This document shows, in pieces, positions 7,427 to 15,732 of a stretch of 60,715 bases of DNA. Position 1 is the stretch's first letter, and every line of letters begins with the position of its first letter. The position numbers and the translations under genes are program-made. The notes beneath the pieces are model-generated. The model did not search any database. It saw only the letters and a program-made list of their open reading frames with translations, and was not told the DNA's origin. This DNA is from Bacillota bacterium (GTDB lineage Bacteria; Bacillota_I; Bacilli_A; ML615J-28; CAG-698), in NCBI GenBank assembly GCA_016280895.1, contig JAEEHM010000057.1, forward strand, positions 1-60,715. Reading direction: 5' to 3'.

Positions 7427-8440
7427 ATGAAAAGTGAAGTAGTAAGTATTAGTTTTATTAAGGAAATCAAGCAGATTATTGAGGAATCTAAAAAGCTTGT
7501 GGTAAGAAATGTAAATACAATAATGTTGCATTCTTATTGGTCAATTGGAAAAAGAATTGTAGAAGAAGAACAAAAAGGGAAGGTAAAATCAAATTATGGC
7601 GATTATATTATTAGGAATCTTTCCAAAGAATTAACAAATGAATATGGTAAAGGCTTTTCGACAACTAATTTAAAAATGATGCGTCGTTTCTATAACGAAT
7701 ATCCAATTGGCCAGACACTGTCTGACCAATTGAGTTGGTCTCATTATTTAGAGTTACTAAGCGTTGAAGATACTAATGCTCGTTCATTCTATCAACATGA
7801 ATGTGAGAATTCTAATTGGTCAGTTAGAGAGCTTGATAGACAAATTAATTCTGGGCTTTATGAAAGATTGTTGCTATCTAAAGGAGAAGTAAATAAAAAG
7901 CTGGTATTAGAACTAGCTAATAAAGGTGTTGAGTACCAAAAACCTGATAGCTTTATTAAAGATCCAATGGTGTTAGAATTTGTTGGTATTCCTGAAAAAC
8001 CATTGTTAGAATCTGATTTAGAAAAAGCAATTAGAAATCATATTGAAGATTTCCTTTTAGAATTAGGTAGAGGGTTTATGTTTGTCGGTTCACAGCAGAG
8101 AATATCAATTGCTGGGATAAATTATTATGTTGATATGGTTTTTTATAATAAGATATTGAAATCATATGTATTAATTGATTTAAAAATGAATAAACTAAAA
8201 CCTGATAATTTTGGCCAAATGAATATGTATGTAAACTATTACAAAGAGGAGGTGAATGATGAAGGAGATCAGGATCCAATTGGAATTATTTTATGTGCAA
8301 AAAAAGAAGAAGCATTAGCAAAAATGTCAATAATGGGAATTGATAATAATATATATGCTGCAAGGTATACAACAATTATTCCTAATATAGAGGCATTACA
8401 AGAAGAAGTGGAAAAAGTAGTGAAGAAATTTGAAAAATAG
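7427..8440 (+). CDS. DUF1016 / YhcG-family PD-(D/E)XK nuclease
   Basis: 337 residues. The N-terminal DUF1016_N part carries LHSYWSIGKRIVEEEQ, FSTTNLKMMRRFYNEYP and SDQLSWSHYLELLSVED. The C-terminal DUF1016 part has the nuclease-like core: INYYVDMVFYNK, then YVLIDLKMNKLKPDNFGQMNMYVNYY. The family is predicted to cut DNA and is common in mobile and defence regions. AGGAGG at 7415-7420 fixes ATG 7427; an in-frame TTG at 7319 lies inside the leader RNA and is rejected. Expression is probably gated by the leader terminator just upstream. Confidence 0.87.
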   Translation: MKSEVVSISFIKEIKQIIEESKKLVVRNVNTIMLHSYWSIGKRIVEEEQKGKVKSNYGDYIIRNLSKELTNEYGKGFSTTNLKMMRRFYNEYPIGQTLSDQLSWSHYLELLSVEDTNARSFYQHECENSNWSVRELDRQINSGLYERLLLSKGEVNKKLVLELANKGVEYQKPDSFIKDPMVLEFVGIPEKPLLESDLEKAIRNHIEDFLLELGRGFMFVGSQQRISIAGINYYVDMVFYNKILKSYVLIDLKMNKLKPDNFGQMNMYVNYYKEEVNDEGDQDPIGIILCAKKEEALAKMSIMGIDNNIYAARYTTIIPNIEALQEEVEKVVKKFEK

Positions 8441-8538
8441 AAAACATAAAAACCAGATGAAAATAGATATTGATTTTATAAAACATATAGAAACATTTTG
8501 CACACGTCGTCTGCACAATCTTTATTAACTTGGTAATA

Positions 8539-8586
8539 TAAAGATTATCTAAACATTTTTTACACAATGTGTAAATAATCTTTTTT
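8539..8586 (+). terminator. Nested hairpin with T run after the DUF1016 gene
   Basis: AAAGATTAT (8539-8547) pairs with ATAATCTTT; within it TTACACA pairs with TGTGTAA, and a T run follows. It lies 100 bp after the DUF1016 stop. The 8455-8535 stretch before it holds no gene. Confidence 0.55.
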
Positions 8587-8830
8587 GAGCTGGCCTCATT
8601 ATAGACTGCTATTATCTAGAAAAACTAGAAAGAAAGATTTTGGTATGAAAAAGAAGCATGTAAATTATCAAAAAACTTTATTGATGTTACTATTCCATTT
8701 GATAAAACGGGATTTACAGACAAAAATACAAGCAAAATTAATTTTACTGTAAATTTGTTTGAAAGAGAAAAAAGAAATGATTGAAAGAATTGGCTCTGAT
8801 AAAAACGGGCATTGGGAGGCAAAGAAATGA
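8585..8830 (+). pseudogene. Fused scraps of a DUF1016 gene and a COG2865 (RecG-like, AlbA_2) gene
   Basis: Bases 8585-8620 read LSWPHYRLLLS, the DUF1016 motif seen as LSWSHYLELLS in the intact gene. From about 8640 a shifted frame reads WYEKEACKLS...FIDVTIPFDKTGFTDKN, typical of the C-terminal part of COG2865 ATP-binding regulators. A third frame reads MIERIGSDKNGHWEAKK to a TGA at 8828-8830, like the winged-helix end of the next gene (KYVGPSKGGHWEVKE). The remnant's TGA overlaps the next gene's ATG as ATGA. The segment is therefore a deletion product of two neighbouring genes, with the tail of the second still touching its paralogue. Confidence 0.65.
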
Positions 8831-9795
8831 CAGTTGATGAAATAAAAAAAAGATTTATGGCAACATTAAAGCTTGAACCATTAACTATTACAGATATGAA
8901 ATCTCTTAAACAAAAACTAACATTTAAGGTTTTCAAGATTTATTTATATGAGCAAGGGGTAGCGTATGATGATAATACCTTTGCAGAAACTTTTAATTTA
9001 TTAACACCAAATGGACAATATAATGAGATGGCATATCTATTATCAGATCAATTCGATGAATCAATTAAAGTATGTAGATTTAAAGGTGATGGCGGTAATC
9101 TTGTAATGCGTAAAGAATTTGGAAATGATTGTATATTTAAAATCTATTATGATGTACTTAATTATATGCAGTCACAAGAGAACATAGTTAGAACATATTT
9201 TGTTCATGGTCAAAGAAGAGATGAATATTTATATGAAGAAGTAGCATTTGTGGAAGCATGGAAGAATGCAATTCTTCATAATGATTATGCTATGCGACAA
9301 TATCCACAAATTTATTTATATGATGATAGATTAGAGATAATGAGCCATGGATATCCTTTGAAATATGACACTTTAGATGAGTTTATTCGGGGCGTAAGTA
9401 GACCAATTAATGTGCCATTGTCTAAGATTGCAATCAATTTAGATATTACAGATCAAACTGGTAAGGGCAATAAAGATATTGTGAGAATATATGGTAAAGA
9501 TGTATTTGATATTTTAGATAATACTCTTATTGTGAAAATACCATATAATGAACCTCAAAATGGCACTCAATATGTCGCCCAAAATGTCGCTCAAAATGTC
9601 GCTCAAAATGTCGCTCAAAGTAGTATGGAACAAAGAGTTATAGTATTGATGAAAGATAATCCGAGAATAAAACGACAGGAAATAGCAGATAACATAGGTG
9701 TATCTAAGAAAACTATAGAGCGTTTAATAAAGAAATCTGATAGAATAAAATATGTTGGTCCATCTAAAGGTGGCCATTGGGAAGTAAAAGAATAA
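8827..9795 (+). CDS. COG2865-like ATP-binding/winged-helix regulator lacking the AlbA_2 domain
   Basis: 322 residues. The central part (AFVEAWKNAILHNDY, IYLYDDRLEIMSHGYP, DEFIRGVSRPINVPLSKIA) resembles the ATPase-like core of RecG-like COG2865 proteins. A Q-N-V-A repeat linker near residue 250 leads to a C-terminal winged helix (IADNIGVSKKTIERLIKK). The AlbA_2 DNA-binding domain that usually starts the family is missing, so this may be a shortened paralogue. ATG 8827 follows GGGAGG (8813-8818); the earlier in-frame TTG at 8812 overlaps that site and is rejected. Regulation of adjacent genes is a guess. Confidence 0.65.
   Translation: MTVDEIKKRFMATLKLEPLTITDMKSLKQKLTFKVFKIYLYEQGVAYDDNTFAETFNLLTPNGQYNEMAYLLSDQFDESIKVCRFKGDGGNLVMRKEFGNDCIFKIYYDVLNYMQSQENIVRTYFVHGQRRDEYLYEEVAFVEAWKNAILHNDYAMRQYPQIYLYDDRLEIMSHGYPLKYDTLDEFIRGVSRPINVPLSKIAINLDITDQTGKGNKDIVRIYGKDVFDILDNTLIVKIPYNEPQNGTQYVAQNVAQNVAQNVAQSSMEQRVIVLMKDNPRIKRQEIADNIGVSKKTIERLIKKSDRIKYVGPSKGGHWEVKE
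9568..9615 (+). repeat. 12-bp tandem repeat in the coding region
   Basis: Four units of CAAAATGTCGCT (the first diverged) encode Q-N-V-A repeats in the linker before the winged helix. Unit length is a multiple of three, so slippage would change linker length without breaking the frame. Confidence 0.9.
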
Positions 9796-9803
9796 ATATT
9801 CAT

Positions 9804-9831
9804 TTGCAATTCAAATTAAATTTGGTATAAT
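9804..9831 (+). promoter_or_regulatory. Promoter of the 9862 gene
   Basis: TTGCAA (9804-9809), 16-bp spacer, TATAAT (9826-9831); AAGAGG ribosome binding site follows before ATG 9862. Confidence 0.6.
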
Positions 9832-9861
9832 TATTTTATCAATAGTTATTAAGAGGTTAAT

Positions 9862-10302
9862 ATGAATAATATATCAAATATCAAAGCTTTAATTGATGAT
9901 TACATCAAAGATAATATTGAAATAGAAGTATTATGTAGTAGTAGTTGTTCTAATATAGATTTTGATGATATGTCATTATCTTTCAATCAATTATTATTTA
10001 AATATATTGATGACAAACATTTAAATGAAGTAGATATATATAAAAAAGCATATATTGATAGAAAACTGTTTTCTAAAATAAGATCTAATATTAATTATAG
10101 ACCTAAAAAGAAAACAGTTGTTCAATTGATATTTGGTTTAAAATTAAATATTGCAGAAGCAAATGAACTTCTAAATTCTGCTGGTTATTATTTAAGCCAT
10201 TCATTAAAATCTGATTTAATTGTTGAATGGTTTATTATAAACAATAATTATGATTTAGATTTATTATTTGATTGTTTATGCGAATATAATGAAAAAATAT
10301 AA
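9862..10302 (+). CDS. Divergent helix-turn-helix-like protein
   Basis: 146 residues. From about residue 45 it reads SFNQLLFKYIDDKHLNEVDIYKKAYIDRKLFSKIRSNINYRPKKKTVVQL, then LKLNIAEANELLNSAGYYLS. I know this as a helical, HTH-like domain found alone or attached to macrodomain and kinase-like proteins in gut Firmicutes; its role is not established. The first 45 residues are polar and unrecognised. The same type of domain appears to end the macrodomain protein at 32.83 kb. It has its own promoter and terminator. Confidence 0.55.
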   Translation: MNNISNIKALIDDYIKDNIEIEVLCSSSCSNIDFDDMSLSFNQLLFKYIDDKHLNEVDIYKKAYIDRKLFSKIRSNINYRPKKKTVVQLIFGLKLNIAEANELLNSAGYYLSHSLKSDLIVEWFIINNNYDLDLLFDCLCEYNEKI

Positions 10303-10304
10303 AT

Positions 10305-10328
10305 GTCGCTTTTTAAGCGACCTTTTTT
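10305..10328 (+). terminator. Intrinsic terminator
   Basis: GTCGCTT/AAGCGAC 7-bp stem with a TTT loop, then C and six Ts, directly after the stop of the 9862 gene. Confidence 0.8.
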
Positions 10329-10371
10329 ACTATTGTATTATGTATAATATAGATACAAAAGGAGAAAAATT

Positions 10372-10779
10372 ATGAAAATAAAAGCAAAATATGTTGAACC
10401 AAAAAATTATTTTTCAAAGGAAGCGTTAAAAGTTTTTTATGAGAATAAGACTACTATCAAAGGTATGAGGTCTGTTTTTTGTGATGATAAATATTTAATA
10501 TTAAATGATAACAATACTGAAAGACTTGAATGTATTGAAATGACTCATGATGCTTTGTATAGTCCTGATGGTGATATTAAATATAGGTATTATTTATTGT
10601 TGCATAGTGCTATTGATAAATCTTATCAGGTTTTTATTAATAAGAGAGAATATAATAAATTGTTTAAAGTGAATGATGAAGATTTTTTAGAATTGGCTTT
10701 TAAGATTATTAATGAAGATAAAAGAGGTAAGAATGTTAATCATATTAGAATTGTAAATATTATTATTCCACAAGATTAA
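10372..10779 (+). CDS. Hypothetical protein
   Basis: 135 residues, mixed alpha/beta, soluble, and not recognised. It begins MKIKAKYVEPKNYFSKEALK and ends in a beta-rich segment (NHIRIVNIIIPQD). It has a separate transcription unit: TATAAT near 10343, AAGGAG before ATG 10372, and a hairpin terminator just after the stop. No signal peptide or membrane segment is visible. Confidence 0.6.
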   Translation: MKIKAKYVEPKNYFSKEALKVFYENKTTIKGMRSVFCDDKYLILNDNNTERLECIEMTHDALYSPDGDIKYRYYLLLHSAIDKSYQVFINKREYNKLFKVNDEDFLELAFKIINEDKRGKNVNHIRIVNIIIPQD

Positions 10780-10781
10780 GG

Positions 10782-10806
10782 TGTAGTAAATACTACGCTT
10801 TTTTTA
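10782..10806 (+). terminator. Intrinsic terminator
   Basis: GTGTAGT and ACTACGC pair (one wobble) around AAAT, followed by a run of Ts. Confidence 0.7.
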
Positions 10807-10835
10807 TTGATAATAGTTAATCACTTTGATATAAT
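10807..10835 (+). promoter_or_regulatory. Promoter for the 10.86-16.98 kb gene run
   Basis: TTGATA (10807-10812) and TATAAT (10830-10835) with a 17-bp spacer; AAAGGAAG precedes ATG 10857. Confidence 0.7.
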
Positions 10836-10856
10836 TATTACAAAGGAAGATGTATT

Positions 10857-11837
10857 ATGATTAATATTAATGATTTTAACTATCACATTGGAAAATTAGA
10901 TAAAGATGATATTAAATATGTTATATCTATTATCGATAAAACAATTAAGAAATATCCTGATTTATTTATATATATAAAGAATGTTTTTTCATTTAATGGG
11001 ATTATTTTAAATGATTTTCACAATAATGAATTAATAGTAGATATCTTTACTGCTTTTATTCATTCTTTAAAAGACAATGATAATATTAAAAATGAAGAAC
11101 AATTATTAAAGAAAATAAAAGGATATGTTAGAAATTATTTAGAAACAATATTTTCTAATAGAAAATATTTCATTGGTTCTCATCAAGTTCAATATGAGCC
11201 TAAGATGATTGCATTACTTGCTTTTTCAAATTATGTTAATAGAGAATTTAGTATACAGTTTGATAAAGAGCGTAATCAATTTGATGAATTTGAACAATAT
11301 GCTTATATTGAATTGATTAATATGTTTAGAACTATTAAATCTTCACTTGCATTATTTACTATTGGTGATGATGTTCATGCTATCGCATTATTTAGAGGAT
11401 ATGTTGAAATTGCATCTAAGATAATACTAGCTAATGATTTTAAAGATGATTATATTGCTTTTAAGAAATATAATGGTTATCTCCAAGCATATAAGAGTAA
11501 GAATGGAGATATTCCTGAAGATATGAAAGAAAGATTAGGTAAGAATGCAACTAATGAGAATTATTTAGCATATGGCTGGGCTAAAAATAAAAATGGTAAG
11601 AGAATCACTACAATGACTGATTTAATTAGATTAGCATTTGGAAAAAGTATGGATGTAGCTATTCATATTAGTAGTGAATTTGTGCATGAAGATTATGTTA
11701 ATGTTGGATATGATTTTGTTGCTTTAAGAAAGATATTTATTAATACTTATTTTGAAACTATCAATATGCTTTTAGATGAGTGGGATTTTGATGAAATTAA
11801 GATTAGTAGATTTTTGAATTTGTTTAAGAATGTGTAA
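10857..11837 (+). CDS. DUF5677-like helical protein
   Basis: 326 residues, almost all helical. The central region (ELINMFRTIKSSLALF...AIALFRGYVEIASKIILAN) resembles DUF5677, a HEPN-like helical domain recurring in bacterial conflict loci; the match is by eye only. ASEFVHEDYVNVGYDF-like sequence near residue 275 (HISSEFVHEDY) has the histidine/polar pattern seen at the end of such domains. It is the first gene of a run with small gaps (12 bp to the next gene), so it is probably co-transcribed with the DUF4238 pair. Confidence 0.45.
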   Translation: MININDFNYHIGKLDKDDIKYVISIIDKTIKKYPDLFIYIKNVFSFNGIILNDFHNNELIVDIFTAFIHSLKDNDNIKNEEQLLKKIKGYVRNYLETIFSNRKYFIGSHQVQYEPKMIALLAFSNYVNREFSIQFDKERNQFDEFEQYAYIELINMFRTIKSSLALFTIGDDVHAIALFRGYVEIASKIILANDFKDDYIAFKKYNGYLQAYKSKNGDIPEDMKERLGKNATNENYLAYGWAKNKNGKRITTMTDLIRLAFGKSMDVAIHISSEFVHEDYVNVGYDFVALRKIFINTYFETINMLLDEWDFDEIKISRFLNLFKNV

Positions 11838-11849
11838 GAGGGAGTAATA

Positions 11850-12707
11850 ATGAATAATGAACCAGTTAAGCATCACTATATACCGAAATTCATTCTAAAG
11901 AACTTTTGTTTTGAAGATAATAAACTTCATTATTATGATGTTATTAATAAAGAATATATAGATAAGCAAGTTGCAAAAGTATTTAAAGAAGATAACTTGT
12001 ATAGAAGTGATATAAATATTGATGGCCCAACAAAAATTGAAAAAGATTTAGCCAAATATGAATCCGAAATAGCAAATATATATAAATTATTTTTAGTAGA
12101 AGATGAAATAGTATTATCACAGGAAGATTATGATAAATTGGCATTATTTTTAGGAATTATGGGTTATAGATCTAAGGTTGCAAAAGATAAATATTTCTCT
12201 GATTCTAATAAAAATTTTAATTGGAAGAAGAATCTTGAAATTCTTGCGAATTGTAGATCACTAAAAGAAGTATGGGAATCACATGCTGATTTGGACGTTA
12301 AAATTTTTATGAAAAGGGATATAGAAGGAATCTTTAATAAAAGGATTTCTATTTGGGAAAAGAGTTATGGCATTAATTTTTGTGTAAGTGATTGTTATCC
12401 AGTTGTTGTTACTGGAGATATTACAACATCAATCCAAGTACCAATGTTTGATTTTTATCCAATATCACCTGAGAGAGTATTAGTTTTAATACCTTATGGT
12501 GTTGAGAATGTTGAAAAAAGCATTAGAGTTATTAACAAAACATTAATTAAGAAATCTTTGAATTGTGATTCAAACTCTATAAATGTTCATAAAATATATG
12601 AAAAAGATGTCTTGTTTATAAATAATTTAATTATTAAACATTCTACAATAGGCATTGTCTTCTATGATGAAAAAACAAAACTATTAATAACAAATAAAAA
12701 AAAATAA
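11850..12707 (+). CDS. DUF4238 protein, first of two
   Basis: 285 residues. The N-terminal signature KHHYIPKFILKNF is the diagnostic DUF4238 start (HYVPxFxLxxF). A helical region and the conserved GDITTSIQVPMFDFYPISPERVLVLIP stretch near residue 190 follow. DUF4238 proteins have no settled function, though they are often found in mobile or defence regions. ATG 11850 has AGGGAG upstream. A second DUF4238 gene follows after 44 bp; the two are clearly diverged, not recent copies. Confidence 0.8.
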   Translation: MNNEPVKHHYIPKFILKNFCFEDNKLHYYDVINKEYIDKQVAKVFKEDNLYRSDINIDGPTKIEKDLAKYESEIANIYKLFLVEDEIVLSQEDYDKLALFLGIMGYRSKVAKDKYFSDSNKNFNWKKNLEILANCRSLKEVWESHADLDVKIFMKRDIEGIFNKRISIWEKSYGINFCVSDCYPVVVTGDITTSIQVPMFDFYPISPERVLVLIPYGVENVEKSIRVINKTLIKKSLNCDSNSINVHKIYEKDVLFINNLIIKHSTIGIVFYDEKTKLLITNKKK

Positions 12708-12751
12708 ACTTTTAAAACTTTATTTATAAACAACAAGGAGGCTATATATAC

Positions 12752-13999
12752 ATGATTAACTCGCATTATGTTCCACAGCAAACACTTAAAAGATTTTCAA
12801 AAAGAATAAGTATATTTAATGTTAGAACTGGAGAATTCAGAGAAAATGTAAAACCTGAGAATGCATATGCTGAATTAGGTTTTTATTCAGAAGAAGTAGA
12901 ACATAAATTAAATAAAAGAATTGAATCTCAATTTGGAAATTTATTTGCAAATACAATTATGAAAGCAGAGAATACTATTGCAATTAAAAGAGATAAATTG
13001 CGTTTAATAAAAAAATTCCTTTTAATATCTGTAATAAGAAGTATGGGTAATGAAGAATTTATGCAAATAGAACGTAAATACTATGATATTTTAAAACAAA
13101 AATGGATAGTTTTCGGTAAACAACAAGGATTAACAGATGAGGAAATTGAGGCAAGACAAATAAAACCTCCTTTTGAAGAAAAAATAATTGAAGGAGAAAC
13201 GCCATTTGATTATTGGATGAGAACACTTAATGTAATACTAGATACAGATGGAACTCCACAAGAAATATTTAAACATCAAAATAAGACATATCCTGCTTAT
13301 AGATGGTCAAATATAATTAATGATGGTTATCTTGCTTTTTGGGATTCAGAATATGATAATGATGAATTTCTTATTACTGATATTGGGATGACGTCAGAAA
13401 ATGAAATTGGGTGGAATGAATCGAGACAAACCAATGCAAAAAAACTGAATTTTTTACTTAAGTTGTTAAATAATGAAAAAGATCAATATTATCAGCAATT
13501 CATAATTAATACAATTAATAAATGCCAAAATTTTCACGAAAATTTTATGATGTTTCCAATATCTGCTAAGAGGATGATAGTAGAAATTAGCCCTTTTTAC
13601 AAGTTTAGAATAGAGTGGCAAAATCTTTATAAAATGCCATCTCTAAAGGATTTGACTTTTATTACAAATGAAAATCTTTATTATCCAAATACTTGTAATT
13701 ATGTTACACCTCCGAATGGGCTTTCCTATAATTATCACCCAAATGATTTATATATTTATAAAATTAAAAAATTGACTAAAGAAGAAACTAGATATTGCAA
13801 TGAACTATTTTTAGATAGGATAAATACGTGGCTAGGTTTTTCCTCTTTAGAAAAAGTGGCTGGTAGTTTGTTGGCTTATAAACAAGACAATTCTTTTCCA
13901 TTCATTCCAAGAATTGATTATACAAAACTATATGAAGTGATCAAAGAAAGAAATTTTTGCAACATTGACATTAATTCTATAAGAGGTTTTTTACGATGA
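12752..13999 (+). CDS. DUF4238 protein, second of two
   Basis: 415 residues. It begins INSHYVPQQTLKRFSKRISIFN, the DUF4238 signature, and continues with the family's helical body and the strand-rich core (YDNDEFLITDIGMTS, then FMMFPISAKRMIVEISPF). It is longer than its neighbour by a C-terminal extension of about 100 residues. AAGGAGG lies upstream of ATG 12752. Its stop overlaps the start of the coiled-coil gene by 4 bp (ATGA), which indicates translational coupling. Confidence 0.8.
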   Translation: MINSHYVPQQTLKRFSKRISIFNVRTGEFRENVKPENAYAELGFYSEEVEHKLNKRIESQFGNLFANTIMKAENTIAIKRDKLRLIKKFLLISVIRSMGNEEFMQIERKYYDILKQKWIVFGKQQGLTDEEIEARQIKPPFEEKIIEGETPFDYWMRTLNVILDTDGTPQEIFKHQNKTYPAYRWSNIINDGYLAFWDSEYDNDEFLITDIGMTSENEIGWNESRQTNAKKLNFLLKLLNNEKDQYYQQFIINTINKCQNFHENFMMFPISAKRMIVEISPFYKFRIEWQNLYKMPSLKDLTFITNENLYYPNTCNYVTPPNGLSYNYHPNDLYIYKIKKLTKEETRYCNELFLDRINTWLGFSSLEKVAGSLLAYKQDNSFPFIPRIDYTKLYEVIKERNFCNIDINSIRGFLR

Positions 14000-14907
14000 A
14001 TTTTTTTAACGGTTCTTTATCAATGAGATTTAATACACTAGAAAAGAATATAAAATCAAAAAGTAATTCTTTCTATGACTCTTATTTAGATTTATTAGAG
14101 ACTACAATTAAATTTATATTAGATGAGAATAATATTGAATATGATAAATCTAGAACATGTGGTTTTTTAATAAAAGATGATTATATTAAATCTTATTTTC
14201 TATATGTCTTAAAATTAGATGATTATACTTATAACAAAATTCCAGATTATATAAAGAAATGCAATGACCACAAGCATAAAAAAGAAAAGATAGTATCTAT
14301 TGAAGCAATTATTAATTATTTAAAAGTATATTTTGATTTAATTAATTACTATTCAATTAATAAAAATTTAGGTTATATGGAGTTTGATGCTTCTTACTTT
14401 GAATCTATATTTGGAGAAACTGAAAGATTAAATAACGAATACAAAAATGAAGTTTCCAAATTAAAGCAAGAAGTTAAAAATCTATATGAAATGAATGAAT
14501 TATCAAAAGAAGATGTTAAAACTTACCAAGATATAATTCAAAGAAAAGATATGGAACTTGATAATCTTGACGATCAAAATCAGGAATTACAAAACCAAAT
14601 CAGCTTATTGAAAAGTATTAAAATTAATTCTTTAGAAGAAAAATTACATTATACATTTGATAACCTTCGAGAATTAGGTTTAACAATTAAAAACAATCGT
14701 ATAGTTAAAGAAATATTGGATAAGAGTAATGCTAATGCTGATAAGATTGATATTACACGTACAGAAAAAGTTATTAATAAGACTATTAATAAAACAAAAG
14801 ATATGATAGATGATATCAATAAATATACAAGTACTAGCAAAGAAGAATTGAATAGAATCAATGAAGGACTATCAAATATAATAGATTCATACGATGAAAT
14901 AGAATAG
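13996..14907 (+). CDS. Coiled-coil protein, copy 1 of a tandem pair
   Basis: 303 residues. Residues 1-130 form a helical domain shared with the next gene (MRFNTLEKNIKSKSNSFYD, SRTCGFL, LDDYTYNKIPDYIKKCNDHKH). Residues of about 145-215 form a coiled coil (LKQEVKNLYEMNELSKEDV...). A polar helical tail follows. No family is recognised. The layout resembles a sensor or adaptor with an oligomerising stalk. It is coupled by ATGA to the DUF4238 gene before it, and the next gene is a paralogue 15 bp away. Confidence 0.65.
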   Translation: MNFFNGSLSMRFNTLEKNIKSKSNSFYDSYLDLLETTIKFILDENNIEYDKSRTCGFLIKDDYIKSYFLYVLKLDDYTYNKIPDYIKKCNDHKHKKEKIVSIEAIINYLKVYFDLINYYSINKNLGYMEFDASYFESIFGETERLNNEYKNEVSKLKQEVKNLYEMNELSKEDVKTYQDIIQRKDMELDNLDDQNQELQNQISLLKSIKINSLEEKLHYTFDNLRELGLTIKNNRIVKEILDKSNANADKIDITRTEKVINKTINKTKDMIDDINKYTSTSKEELNRINEGLSNIIDSYDEIE

Positions 14908-14922
14908 GGGGGGGAATATTAT

Positions 14923-15732
14923 ATGAAATTATTTAACGATTCTTTAACAATGAGATTTAATACATTAGAGAGAAACATAAAATCTAAAAGCAATTCATTT
15001 TATGATTCTTATCTCGATTTATTAGAAGCAACAATTAAATATTTTTTAGATGAGAATAGTATCAGTTATGATGACTCAAGAACATGCGGATTTTTAGTTA
15101 AAGAAGAATCAATAAAGAACTTTCTATTGTTAATCTTAAAACTTGATGATTATACATATAATAAACTTCCAGATTATATAAAGAAATGTAATGATCACAA
15201 ACATAAAAAAGAAAAAACATTGGGAATTGATAGTATTATCAATTACTTAAAAGTTTATTTTGATTTGGTGAATTATTACATAGATTATATCAAAGGCCTT
15301 AGAGTTGAGTTTGATGCTAATTATTTCTCATCAATATATGGTGAAACTGAAAGATTGAATAATGAGTACAAAGGCGAAGTATTGAGGTTAAAAGAAGAAT
15401 TAAAAGAATCATATGAATCTAATAAATTGTCTGAACAAGATATTGAACAATACAAGTCATTATTATCTATAAAGGAAATTGAACTATTAAGTCTTGATGA
15501 ACAAAATAGATTACTTCAAGCTCAAATTGATGTATTGAAAGATATTAAAATTAATTCTATGGAAGAAAAGCTTAATAAAACAATTGATATGCTGAATAAC
15601 ATGCAAGATTATTTAGTTGAAAACAGAATAATTGCGAGAAGAACTTCAAGATTAATTGATGGTAAAGATATAACTGATGAAGAACTTGCTGAAGAAAGAA
15701 GAAAGTTAGAGGCAATTAAAAATGGAAAATAA
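14923..15732 (+). CDS. Coiled-coil protein, copy 2 of a tandem pair
   Basis: 269 residues, clearly homologous to the preceding gene over its whole N-terminal domain (RFNTLERNIKSKSNSFYDS, LDDYTYNKLPDYIKKCNDHKH) and coiled coil, but with a shorter, different tail. A G-rich ribosome binding site (eight Gs, 14908-14915) precedes ATG 14923. The pair may form a hetero-oligomer. The gene overlaps the next by 11 bp. The function is not known. Confidence 0.65.
   Translation: MKLFNDSLTMRFNTLERNIKSKSNSFYDSYLDLLEATIKYFLDENSISYDDSRTCGFLVKEESIKNFLLLILKLDDYTYNKLPDYIKKCNDHKHKKEKTLGIDSIINYLKVYFDLVNYYIDYIKGLRVEFDANYFSSIYGETERLNNEYKGEVLRLKEELKESYESNKLSEQDIEQYKSLLSIKEIELLSLDEQNRLLQAQIDVLKDIKINSMEEKLNKTIDMLNNMQDYLVENRIIARRTSRLIDGKDITDEELAEERRKLEAIKNGK

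Noticed and set aside
13996-15732. HEPN RNase pair
   Set aside because: The helical domain with KKCNDHKHKKEK was considered, but the R-x(4-6)-H motif is not clear and the match could not be supported.
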